A stretch of DNA of 8,815 bases from NCBI GenBank assembly GCA_036554605.1, contig DATBMY010000208.1:1-8815 (forward strand). Direction: 5' to 3'. The stretch comes from DATBMY01 sp036554605 (lineage in GTDB: Bacteria; Acidobacteriota; Blastocatellia; UBA7656). This document shows, in pieces, positions 1 to 6,433 of this stretch (its first letter is position 1; every line of letters starts with the position of its first letter). The position numbers were made by a program, and so were the translations under genes. Under the pieces are notes generated by a model. It ran no database searches and was not told the DNA's origin. It worked only from the letters and a program-made list of their open reading frames with translations.

Positions 1-611
1 TCATGACCGAAGGGAAGAAGACAGCCGCGCTCGAGATCGGCGAGCAGCTAAACTGGAACGTGCCCGATAAGGTCTTCGTAGGCATGGGCGATGGCTGCAT
101 CATCGGCGGGTTATGGAAAGGATTTTGCGACCTTAAACGCCTCGGCATGATCGAACGACTGCCGCAAATGATCGGAGTTCAATCTGAAAATGCTCCCGCC
201 ATAGTCGATGCCGCGAACGGCGACGGCCTAGTGCGGGAGGCGGCGGCCCGGACCATCGCCGATAGTATCAATGTCGGCAAGCCGCGCGATGCGAGAAAAG
301 CGATTCGCGCCATTCGCGAGTCCGGTGGATGCGGCGTCAAGGTGAGCGATGGCGAGATCGTGGCGAGCATCCCTGAGATTGCCCGCACGACGGGGGTGTT
401 CGTTGAACCGGCTGCCGGAGCCAGTTTCGCGGGATTCAAGAGAATGTATGATACGGGCGCCATCAAGCCGGATGAACGGGTGCTGCTCGTCCTTACGGGA
501 AACGGGCTTAAAGACGCCGATGCGGCGCGGCGCGTGCTGAAAGAGCCCTTTCGCATACGCCCTGACTTTGACGAGCTCGCCCGTCTGATTGCCGATCTTG
601 ATAAGCCTTAA
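1..611 (+). CDS. Threonine-synthase-like PLP enzyme, 5' truncated by window edge
   Basis: C-terminal ~200 residues of a fold-type II PLP enzyme; the N-terminal half with the PLP lysine lies upstream of the window. Threonine synthase converts O-phosphohomoserine to threonine in the cytoplasm. Visible signatures: an EGKKTAALEI segment right at the edge, the PLP phosphate-binding glycine loop VFVGMGDGCIIGG (about residues 24-36 of the visible part), a FVEPAAGASFAG segment (133-144) and a late LTGNGLKD (164-171), which matches the GxGLKD signature of threonine synthases. The ATG at position 3 is an internal Met, because family members are about 350-480 residues long. The loop reads GDG where GNG is usual. 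The stop is 6 bp before the SsnA-type gene, implying one operon. A related PLP lyase (for example a diaminopropionate ammonia-lyase relative) cannot be excluded given the catabolic neighbours. Confidence 0.85.
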   Translation, partial: MTEGKKTAALEIGEQLNWNVPDKVFVGMGDGCIIGGLWKGFCDLKRLGMIERLPQMIGVQSENAPAIVDAANGDGLVREAAARTIADSINVGKPRDARKAIRAIRESGGCGVKVSDGEIVASIPEIARTTGVFVEPAAGASFAGFKRMYDTGAIKPDERVLLVLTGNGLKDADAARRVLKEPFRIRPDFDELARLIADLDKP

Positions 612-617
612 TCGATT

Positions 618-1937
618 ATGCGTTACTTGCTAGATTCAGCAACGGTAATCACTCTCAACCCGCCCGGCATTGAGCGAACCAGCCTGCGCGTAGCTGGCGG
701 GCTGGTCATAGAGCGAGGCTCGAAGCTTGAGCCTCGCGAGGGCGAAGAGGTTATTGACCTCGGCGGCCGCATCGTTATGCCCGGCATGGTCTGCGCTCAC
801 ACGCATCTTTACTCGGCGCTGGCGCGCGGCATGCCGGCCCCTCGGCGTCCGCCGAATAACTTCAAAGAGATTCTTGATCTCATCTGGTGGCGGCTGGACC
901 GGGCGCTTGATGAGGAGACCATCTATTGGAGCGCCCTCTCCGGCGCGCTCGATGCGGCGCGCTCCGGGACAACCTGCCTCTTCGATCATCATGCATCGCC
1001 CTCATCGATTACCGGCTCTTTAAAGATCGTAAGCAAAGCGATGGAAGAAGCCGGGCTGCGCGGCGTTTTGTGTTATGAGGTCACGGATCGCGGCGGACCT
1101 GCTCGGCGCGATGAAGCGATAGCAGAGAACCGGGCATTTCTGAAATCAGTAGAATCCGAACTCGCGGCCGGTCGCCGCTCTATGCTTTTTCGCGGGCTGG
1201 TCGGAGCGCACGCTTCGTTTACGCTTGCGGGCGAATCGCTTGAGGCCTGCGCCGCGTTGATGCGCGAGTTCGATGCGGGACTCCACATTCACGTGGCCGA
1301 GGATTTATGCGACGTCGAAGAGGCGCGGGCAAAAGATGGAATGGGCGTCGTCGAGCGGCTCGCAAAGCACGGCGCGCTCAACAGCCACACGATACTTGCT
1401 CACGGCACTCATCTCGGCGAGCGCGATATTAAACTGGCGCGTGAGGCCGGAGCGTGGCTTGCGCACAACCCGCGGTCAAACATGAATAATCAGGTCGGCT
1501 ATGCGCCGGTCGAAAGATTCGGCGAGCGCATGGTTATGGGGACCGACGGCATCGGCGCCGATATGTTTGCCGAAACGCAGTTCGCTTTCTTCAAATCACG
1601 CGACGCTCGCGCCGGCCTTGGGGCCGAACAGTGGCTGCGAACGCTCGCAAATAATCAGCGCCTGGCAACCGAAGCCTTTGGCGTCGAGCTTGGCTCGCTT
1701 GAAGCGGGATCGGCGGCTGATCTGATCATTCTGGAGTATCACCCTCCCACGCCGGTCACCGCCGGAAACCTCGCCTGGCATTTAGTCTTCGGCATCAGTT
1801 CAGCCGCCGTTGCAAGTGTGATGGTCGATGGACGGTTTATCATCAAGAATAAACGATCGGTTCTTGATGAAGATCGTATTTATGAAGAGGCTCGGAGAGC
1901 CAGCGAGAAGCTGTGGGAGAGGATGCGAGAGCTTTGA
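618..1937 (+). CDS. ssnA: SsnA-type amidohydrolase / putative aminohydrolase
   Basis: 439-residue cytoplasmic metal-dependent hydrolase of the amidohydrolase superfamily (chlorohydrolase/deaminase branch). Residue runs throughout recall E. coli SsnA: IVMPGMVCAHTH, WWRLDRALDEE, DHHASP, GAHASFTL, HIHVAEDL, AHNPRSNMNNQVGY and MGTDGIGADMF. Predicted metal ligands are H61 and H63 (HxH), H225 of HIHVAED, H262 of AHG and D310 of GTDG, with E228 as a candidate catalytic acid. The length equals the family norm and the N terminus begins directly at the small beta-sandwich, which supports the ATG at 618 even though no clear Shine-Dalgarno is visible. It lies 6 bp after the threonine-synthase-like gene and 30 bp before the nitrilase-type gene. 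SsnA homologues lie in purine-catabolism clusters in enterobacteria, but their substrate is not established, so deamination of a nitrogen heterocycle is an inference. Confidence 0.9.
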   Translation: MRYLLDSATVITLNPPGIERTSLRVAGGLVIERGSKLEPREGEEVIDLGGRIVMPGMVCAHTHLYSALARGMPAPRRPPNNFKEILDLIWWRLDRALDEETIYWSALSGALDAARSGTTCLFDHHASPSSITGSLKIVSKAMEEAGLRGVLCYEVTDRGGPARRDEAIAENRAFLKSVESELAAGRRSMLFRGLVGAHASFTLAGESLEACAALMREFDAGLHIHVAEDLCDVEEARAKDGMGVVERLAKHGALNSHTILAHGTHLGERDIKLAREAGAWLAHNPRSNMNNQVGYAPVERFGERMVMGTDGIGADMFAETQFAFFKSRDARAGLGAEQWLRTLANNQRLATEAFGVELGSLEAGSAADLIILEYHPPTPVTAGNLAWHLVFGISSAAVASVMVDGRFIIKNKRSVLDEDRIYEEARRASEKLWERMREL

Positions 1938-1953
1938 GAATTAATATGAGAAA

Positions 1954-1964
1954 AGGAGAAGGAG
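1954..1964 (+). promoter_or_regulatory. Strong ribosome binding site of the carbon-nitrogen hydrolase gene
   Basis: AGGAGAAGGAG lies 3-13 bases before the ATG at 1968. It is the strongest Shine-Dalgarno in the first operon and contrasts with the absent site before the SsnA-type gene. It fixes the ATG at 1968 as the start. Confidence 0.75.
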
Positions 1965-1967
1965 TAT

Positions 1968-2834
1968 ATGGCAAGGATCGTCAGGTGCGGATTAATCCAG
2001 GCGGCGAATGTTGAGCCCGCCGAGAGTTCGATAGAGAAGATAAAGAAGGCGATGGTTGAAAAACACATCGCAATGATTGATGACGCGGCCAGAAAAGGTG
2101 TGCAGATTATCTGCCTGCAAGAACTCTTCTATGGTCCGTATTTTCCGGCCGAGCAGAATCCGCACTGGTATGATCTTGTAGAGCGCATTCCCGATGGACC
2201 GACCACGCAGCTTATGTGCGAGATCGCGCGACGACACCGGATGGCAATGGTCGTCCCGATTTATGAAGAGGAGATGACCGGCGTCTATTACAACACAGCG
2301 GCGGTTATTGACGCGGACGGAAAGTATCTGGGCAAGTATCGCAAGACGCATATTCCGCATTGCCTGCCCGGATTCTGGGAGAAGTTCTACTTCACGCCCG
2401 GCAATTCAGGCTTTCCGACCTTTGAAACCAAATATGCGCGTATCGGAGTCTATATCTGCTATGACCGTCATTTCCCTGAAGGCGCGCGGGCGCTGGGCCT
2501 GAATGGCGCGGAGATTGTCTTCATTCCGTCGGCGACTACAAAGGGGCACGCCGATTATCTGTGGGAGCTTGAGCAGCGCGCTCACGCCGTGGCGAACGGC
2601 TATTTCGTCGGCACGATCAATCGAGTAGGCACGGAAGCGCCATGGAACATAGGCGAGTTTTTTGGCTCGTCCTATTTTTGCAATCCTGATGGGAGAATTC
2701 TCGCCAAAGGCAGCGAAGATCGAGACGAGCTGATTGTGGCCGACCTCGACCTCGACGAAATCCGCGAAGTACGCACGCACTGGCAATTTTATCGCGACCG
2801 CCGGCCGGATATGTATGGGGTGCTGACGAAGTGA
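1968..2834 (+). CDS. Nitrilase-superfamily hydrolase, beta-ureidopropionase / N-carbamoyl amidase type
   Basis: 288-residue cytoplasmic carbon-nitrogen hydrolase. The catalytic triad is visible: E52 in CLQELFYGPYF, K126 in KYRKTHIP, and C164 in the nucleophile elbow YICYDRHFPEGAR. The C-terminal part NGAEIVFIPSAT, LWELEQRAHAVANGYFVGTINRVGTE and FFGSSY resembles eukaryotic beta-ureidopropionase (UPB1), which hydrolyses N-carbamoyl-beta-alanine to beta-alanine, CO2 and ammonia as the last step of reductive pyrimidine breakdown. N-carbamoyl-D-amino-acid or N-carbamoylputrescine hydrolysis is the main alternative. It is probably the last gene of the operon. Its TGA stop (2832-2834) is the first triplet of the octamer array that begins the four-helix-bundle cassette, so whatever followed it before that insertion has been displaced. 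No dihydropyrimidinase is in the window, so the pathway assignment is inference. Confidence 0.88.
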   Translation: MARIVRCGLIQAANVEPAESSIEKIKKAMVEKHIAMIDDAARKGVQIICLQELFYGPYFPAEQNPHWYDLVERIPDGPTTQLMCEIARRHRMAMVVPIYEEEMTGVYYNTAAVIDADGKYLGKYRKTHIPHCLPGFWEKFYFTPGNSGFPTFETKYARIGVYICYDRHFPEGARALGLNGAEIVFIPSATTKGHADYLWELEQRAHAVANGYFVGTINRVGTEAPWNIGEFFGSSYFCNPDGRILAKGSEDRDELIVADLDLDEIREVRTHWQFYRDRRPDMYGVLTK

Positions 2835-2871
2835 ATGAGAGAAGGGGTGAAAGGGTGAAAGGGTGAAGGGG
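2832..2871 (+). repeat. Left inverted octamer array (TGAARGGG type, five units)
   Basis: Five octamers in perfect register: TGAATGAG, AGAAGGGG, TGAAAGGG twice, then TGAAGGGG. The first three bases are the stop codon of the upstream hydrolase gene. A 10-bp palindrome GGTTTAAACC (2870-2879) overlaps its inner edge. The four G-runs on the plus strand fit the G-quadruplex pattern. Confidence 0.85.
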
Positions 2872-2909
2872 TTTAAACCGGAGCTTTAGAGATTAAAGGA
2901 AAAGCATAT

Positions 2910-3311
2910 ATGAGTGAGAAGATTATCCGACATCAAGATTTAGAAGTGTACAAGCGAGCATTCGCAGCTTCTATGCAAGTGTTTATTTTGAGCAAGCAGT
3001 TTCCGAAAGAAGAGACCTACTCGCTGACGGACCAGATTCGCACATCATCACGTTCTGTCTGCGCAAATCTTGCTGAGGCATGGAGAAAACGTCGGTATGA
3101 AGCAGCGTTTATAAGCAAGATTAACGACACGGAAGCTGAAACAGCAGAGACTCAAACCTGGATCGAATTTGCGGTTAAGTGCGAATACCTCGATGCGGAA
3201 GCAGGCAGAGAATTGTGGAAGACCTACGATGCTATAATTTCTACTCTTGTGGGAATGGTCAATAATCCCAGTTCCTGGATATTACCTTCGGGGCAAAAGT
3301 ATACAAGGTAA
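2910..3311 (+). CDS. Four-helix-bundle protein (23S rRNA intervening-sequence / S23 family)
   Basis: 133-residue, largely alpha-helical protein. Family marks seen here: an N-terminal HQDLEVYKRA helix, the FP-x2-E-x-Y turn (F31, P32, E35, Y37), the LTDQIRTSSRSVCANLAEA helix (39-57; most members read NIAEG at the end), an ExAETQTWIEFA helix (77-88) and a C-terminal helix (about 96-117). The family is named for open reading frames in 23S rRNA intervening sequences and is related to the Avd accessory protein of diversity-generating retroelements; its biochemical role is largely unknown, with nucleic-acid binding through a basic surface suggested. The ATG at 2910 has AAAGGA (2896-2900 region) about 9 bases upstream. 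GC is about 46% over the 180 bases counted, against 65% in a sampled stretch of the SsnA-type gene. The gene is enclosed by inverted octamer arrays and is not inside an rRNA gene here. Confidence 0.88.
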   Translation: MSEKIIRHQDLEVYKRAFAASMQVFILSKQFPKEETYSLTDQIRTSSRSVCANLAEAWRKRRYEAAFISKINDTEAETAETQTWIEFAVKCEYLDAEAGRELWKTYDAIISTLVGMVNNPSSWILPSGQKYTR

Positions 3312-3325
3312 GAAACTAAGAATCA

Positions 3326-3365
3326 CCCCTTCACCCTTTCACCCCTTCTCTCATTCACCCCTTCA
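3326..3365 (-). repeat. Right inverted octamer array (TGAARGGG type, five units)
   Basis: On the minus strand reading inward: TGAAGGGG, TGAATGAG, AGAAGGGG, TGAAAGGG, TGAAGGGG, followed by one more TGA. It is the inverted counterpart of the array at 2832-2871 and the same length, but with units shuffled: an extra outer d unit and one fewer c unit. The TGA of the outermost unit (3363-3365) is the stop codon of the LLM oxidoreductase gene. Confidence 0.85.
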
Positions 3366-4367
3366 TCCGCTAAAGGCGTCGATCATCGCGCGGACGTCAT
3401 CGCCCAGAGGATAAAGCACGGGGCAGGTGCAGCCCGCTTCGATATATTCCCGCACCTTTGCGCGGCATTCGTCAGGCGTCCCTGACGCGGTGATAAGCTG
3501 GACGACTTCATCAGGGACTAACCGCATGGCTTCGAGTATCTGATGTTCCTCGGCGGGCCAGGTCAGCACGCGACCGATCTCGTCCAATAAATCCTGACTG
3601 ACGCCACTTGCCTTCATTATGTGGGGCTGCTGTCCGAGGTACTGCGTGACCAGCTTGCGAGCATTATCCAGAGCGCGCTCGCGGTCTTCATCGAGCGAGC
3701 AGACGATCAATTGCGGGCGATCAATCTCTTCAAGGTTGCGCACAGCGCGCTGTGCGCCGGCCAGAAGATGTGCCATCGCTTCTCGATTGTAAGCCGGAGA
3801 GACCAGGTAATTGAGCAGCACGCCATCGGCGATCTCGCCCGTCAGCTCCATCATCTTCATTCCGGTCGCGCCGATGTAGATCGGCACATCTTTTGGCGAG
3901 CGGTCGCCGTGCACAATGTCTATCTCGATATCCTCGACCTGAACGAACTCTCCTTTAAAAGTTACCTTCTCCATCCTGAGCAACCGCCGGACAACCTCGA
4001 CGGTTTCGCGCATGGCTTGAAGCGGCTTGCGCCGGCTGACTCCTACTTTGGTGGCGAGCGGTTCCCACCAGACGCCGAGCCCGCAAAGGATTCTCCCCGG
4101 CGCCAGGTCGTCAAGAGTTGAAAAGGTCGCGGCGATAAGCGCGGCGTTTCGTGTCCAGTTGTTAATGACGCCGGAACCTACTTTGATACGCGAGGTCGTC
4201 GCGGCATAAGCGGCCATCGGCACGATGGCGTCGCGGACCAGACGCGACTCGGCCTGCCACACGGCTTCAAATCCCCGCGATTCGGCGTAGCGAACATAAT
4301 CGATTGCTTCCGGCAGTGGATGCTTGTCCTGTATGTAGAGGGCGACGCGGTTCGCAGAGTTCGTCAT
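3363..4367 (-). CDS. LLM-class flavin-dependent oxidoreductase (luciferase-like / F420 type)
   Basis: 334-residue cytoplasmic TIM-barrel oxidoreductase of the bacterial luciferase-like superfamily, using FMN or coenzyme F420. Typical segments: DYVRYAESRGFEAVWQAE (23-40), a TSRIKVGSGVIN strand (58-69), TLDDLAPGRILCGLG (84-98), KPLQAMRETVEVVRRLL (114-130) and YIGATGMKMMELTGEIADGVLLN (164-186), the last resembling F420-dependent methylene-tetrahydromethanopterin-reductase-like proteins. A late SGTPDECRAKVREYIEAG helix completes the family pattern. The cofactor and substrate cannot be told from sequence; members act in xenobiotic, sulfonate or F420-dependent redox steps. The ATG at 4367 has AGGA about 8 bases upstream. 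Its stop lies in the outer unit of the right octamer array. It is divergent from the D-aminoacylase-like gene, with 91 bp between the starts. Confidence 0.87.
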   Translation of the reverse strand: MTNSANRVALYIQDKHPLPEAIDYVRYAESRGFEAVWQAESRLVRDAIVPMAAYAATTSRIKVGSGVINNWTRNAALIAATFSTLDDLAPGRILCGLGVWWEPLATKVGVSRRKPLQAMRETVEVVRRLLRMEKVTFKGEFVQVEDIEIDIVHGDRSPKDVPIYIGATGMKMMELTGEIADGVLLNYLVSPAYNREAMAHLLAGAQRAVRNLEEIDRPQLIVCSLDEDRERALDNARKLVTQYLGQQPHIMKASGVSQDLLDEIGRVLTWPAEEHQILEAMRLVPDEVVQLITASGTPDECRAKVREYIEAGCTCPVLYPLGDDVRAMIDAFSG

Positions 4368-4405
4368 TATCGATTCCTGGAACTGTTTAACAGATTGACG
4401 GCGGC

Positions 4406-4434
4406 ATTATACAATAGTCCGACCTCGCACAAAG
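4406..4434 (-). promoter_or_regulatory. Putative sigma-70-like promoter of the LLM oxidoreductase gene
   Basis: On the minus strand a perfect TATAAT (-10) lies at 4411-4406. A weak TTGTGC (-35) is upstream with a 15-base spacer, or TTTGTG with 16. It would start transcription near 4399 and leave a leader of about 30 bases. The -10 is convincing, the -35 is poor. Confidence 0.45.
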
Positions 4435-4458
4435 TAAAGTTGAAAGAGTGGCAATATT

Positions 4459-6087
4459 ATGCAACCCGCACAGCTTGTACTCAAGAACGGAACGATCATC
4501 GACGGCAGTGGTCGCCCGCGCTACCGCGCTGATCTGGCAATCAACGGCAACACCATTGCGGCCATAGACCCGGAGCGATCCCTGGCCGGCATAGATGAGA
4601 TTGATTGCTCGGGTCTGATCGTTGCGCCCGGTTTTATTGATACGCACAGCCACTCGGACCTGCGCGTTCTTACCGAACCGCAATTGCCGATGAAGGTGCG
4701 TCAGGGCATAACTCTCGAAGTCTTCGGGCAGGATGGAATCTCGGTCGCGCCAGTTCGCGCCGCTGATCGTCTACAGACGCAGCAACAGCTCGCGGGACTG
4801 CTGGGCCGTCATAATCGCGAATGGGACTGGGAGTCGGTCGGAGAGTACCTGGCCGCGATAGAGCAGGCGCATCCTTCGCCGGACTGCGCATATCTTATCC
4901 CGCACGGCGCCGTGCGGTTGCAAGTCTCAGGCATGGAAGACCGGCCGGCAACGCGAGACGAGATCGCCGCGATGCGGAATCTCATTCGCCAGGGGATGCG
5001 CGAGGGTGCAGTTGGCATCTCTACCGGGCTGATCTACCCGCCGTGTTGTTATGCCAATACCGCGGAGCTTATAGAACTCGGCAGGACGGTGGCTGAATTC
5101 GACGGCATCTTCGTGGCACACATGCGCAGCGAGAGCGACTACCTGGAAGACGCCGTCGCCGAGATGATAGAGATCGGCAGGCGGTCGAGCGTGCGGGTTC
5201 ATATCAGCCATTTCAAAGCGGCGGGGCGGGATAACTGGTCAAAGATTGACCGCGTGCTTGAAACGATTCACTCGGCGCAGGCAGAGGGGCTGAGATTAAC
5301 GGCGGACCAGTACCCTTACGTAGCAGGGTCAACGATGCTTGCCGCGATTCTTCCGCCATGGGCGCACGCTGGAGGAGTAGAAGCGACACTGGCCCGGCTT
5401 GCTGGCAAGGAGGAGCGCGGTCGTATGCGGGAAGCTATGCTCGATGGGTCGCGATCCGAATGGGATAACTTCTGGAAATGGTCGGGGGCGGAAGGGATCA
5501 TAATCTCCGATATTGCTTCGGGGCGTCACCCGGAATATGTCGGCAAGAATCTCAACCAGGCCGCGCAGCTCGGTCGTCGTCTCGACCGGATCGGCGAAGA
5601 GGCCGCGGTTGAGTTCGCATTCGACCTGCTCGCCCAGGAGCGTCTGGGCGTCGGCATGATTTCATTCAGTCAATCGGAAGATGTCGTGCAAAAGATAATG
5701 CGCGAGCCCTATGTCAATATATGCACGGATGGTCTGCTGGGTGGTAAACCGCACCCGCGGGCTTATGGAACGTACCCGCGAATTCTTGGCCGGTACGTGC
5801 GCGAATTGAACGTGCTCACGCTCGAAGAGGGCGTGCGAAGAATGTCAGGTCTGGCTGCCGAGACTTTCCAGTTTAATGGCTATGGGTTTATATCAGTTGG
5901 CGCGCGCGCCAATCTTGTTATATTCGATGCCGAGCGGGTTATAGACCTGGCTACTTTTGATGATTCGACGCAATATCCCGTGGGGATCGAGCACGTGATT
6001 GTTGAAGGCAAATTAATCAATGAGATGGGCGCGCGGCACGAGCCCGGGAGTGGATGTGTCGTCAGGTCACCGGCCGCCCGTTCGTAA
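4459..6087 (+). CDS. Amidohydrolase-family enzyme, N-acyl-D-amino-acid deacylase (D-aminoacylase)-like
   Basis: 542-residue cytoplasmic metallohydrolase. Members of this branch remove acyl groups from N-acyl-D-amino acids or cleave related cyclic and linear amides. Order of parts: N-terminal beta-sandwich (LVLKNGTIIDGSGRPRYRAD), metal site GFIDTHSHSD (H63, H65), GAVGISTGLIYPP (183-195), FVAHMRSESDYL (H221), VHISHFK (H248, H251), LTADQYPY (280-287), CTDG (D424), and the family's late HPRAYGTYPRILGRYV (432-447) before the closing sandwich. Where Alcaligenes-type D-aminoacylases carry the zinc ligand Cys in GNCG, this protein reads GQDG (90-93), with a Glu (E87) just before. It is therefore probably a different subgroup and the substrate is uncertain. 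The ATG at 4459 fits the family N terminus; the ribosome site is weak (AAAGAG about 9 bases upstream). Length is typical. Confidence 0.85.
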   Translation: MQPAQLVLKNGTIIDGSGRPRYRADLAINGNTIAAIDPERSLAGIDEIDCSGLIVAPGFIDTHSHSDLRVLTEPQLPMKVRQGITLEVFGQDGISVAPVRAADRLQTQQQLAGLLGRHNREWDWESVGEYLAAIEQAHPSPDCAYLIPHGAVRLQVSGMEDRPATRDEIAAMRNLIRQGMREGAVGISTGLIYPPCCYANTAELIELGRTVAEFDGIFVAHMRSESDYLEDAVAEMIEIGRRSSVRVHISHFKAAGRDNWSKIDRVLETIHSAQAEGLRLTADQYPYVAGSTMLAAILPPWAHAGGVEATLARLAGKEERGRMREAMLDGSRSEWDNFWKWSGAEGIIISDIASGRHPEYVGKNLNQAAQLGRRLDRIGEEAAVEFAFDLLAQERLGVGMISFSQSEDVVQKIMREPYVNICTDGLLGGKPHPRAYGTYPRILGRYVRELNVLTLEEGVRRMSGLAAETFQFNGYGFISVGARANLVIFDAERVIDLATFDDSTQYPVGIEHVIVEGKLINEMGARHEPGSGCVVRSPAARS

Positions 6088-6223
6088 TCCGATTGAGACC
6101 ACGAAAGCATTCTGAGGACCGGCTTAAAGATCCACGACCTTTCCTCTTCGCGTCCGCAAGACAAGATTGATATAAAATAGTTCGTGTGGGTGCTTAACTC
6201 CGACGAGTATGAGGAGTGATGCG
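6088..6223. other. Intergenic stretch with possible promoter for the small gene
   Basis: 136 bp without a convincing gene. An AT-rich segment TTGATATAAAATAG (6167-6180) could give a -10 element (TATAAA or TAAAAT) for the small gene, but no good -35 lies 16-18 bases before it. No terminator hairpin with a T-run was seen after the amidohydrolase stop, so read-through from it is possible. Confidence 0.3.
6211..6216 (+). promoter_or_regulatory. Ribosome binding site that selects the ATG at 6224
   Basis: GAGGAG lies 7 bases before the ATG at 6224, while the earlier in-frame ATG at 6209 overlaps the site and has no comparable sequence of its own. This makes the 69-residue form the likely product. 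Confidence 0.65.
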
Positions 6224-6433
6224 ATGCAAGAAGGCAAGAGACAGCCGGAGCGCCCCTGCTCCGAAACCGGAAGCGGCGAGATGAGCGAGGCGGAGATTGA
6301 CAAAACTGTTGCAGATACGTTTCCGGCGAGCGATCCGCCCTCCTGGACCCTTGGCACGGATCACCGCGACGGGTGCCCGGACGAAACAAGCATAGAAGAA
6401 TCAGAGCTTGATGAGTCTCCGCAAAGACCTTGA
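6224..6433 (+). CDS. Small acidic conserved protein with TFPASDPPSW motif
   Basis: 69-residue, acidic, probably disordered protein with no signal peptide or membrane segment. Its centre reads VADTFPASDPPSWT (29-42). I recognise this as the core of a widespread family of short uncharacterised bacterial proteins with (S/T)FPASDPP(A/S)W, which argues that this is a real gene. Preceding helix-like residues (MSEAEIDKTVADTF) and an acidic tail (ETSIEESELDES) complete it. The biochemical role is unknown. It is followed directly by a strong hairpin: its TGA stop (6431-6433) lies in the left stem. It is convergent with the cytochrome gene. Confidence 0.75.
   Translation: MQEGKRQPERPCSETGSGEMSEAEIDKTVADTFPASDPPSWTLGTDHRDGCPDETSIEESELDESPQRP

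Larger units (their letters stand above)
2832..3365. mobile_element. Candidate mobile cassette: four-helix-bundle gene between inverted octamer arrays
   Basis: A 534-bp block bounded by two inverted 40-bp arrays of five octamers each. Call the units a = TGAATGAG, b = AGAAGGGG, c = TGAAAGGG, d = TGAAGGGG. The left array reads a-b-c-c-d inward from 2832 and the right array, on the minus strand, reads d-a-b-c-d inward from 3365. The block lies between two convergent genes, and each neighbour's TGA stop is the start of the outermost octamer. The single gene inside has lower GC (about 46% over the 180 bases counted) than its neighbours. The repeats are also found around 8515-8780 beside an unrelated gene. 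There is no transposase and no convincing target-site duplication, so movement is inferred from repetition, boundaries and composition. Confidence 0.6.

Noticed and set aside
3..5. ATG at position 3 as the true start of the first gene
   Set aside because: The residues that follow match the middle of threonine synthase, and the frame is open to the window edge, so the gene continues upstream.
2832..2871. Octamer arrays as a CRISPR or simple satellite
   Set aside because: Units are 8 bp with no spacers, and arrays come in inverted pairs at element ends, which is not a CRISPR layout.
2820..3375. Target-site duplication around the four-helix-bundle cassette
   Set aside because: The bases just outside the arrays (…CTGACGAAG on the left, TCCGCTAAAG on the right) share no convincing direct repeat.
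3621..4121. 166-residue plus-strand open frame opposite the LLM oxidoreductase
   Set aside because: Antisense to a well-supported gene, unrecognisable protein, no ribosome site.
4395..4415. Plus-strand promoter TTGACG with TACAAT for the D-aminoacylase-like gene
   Set aside because: Only 9 bases separate the two boxes, too few for a sigma-70 promoter; the perfect TATAAT there reads on the minus strand.
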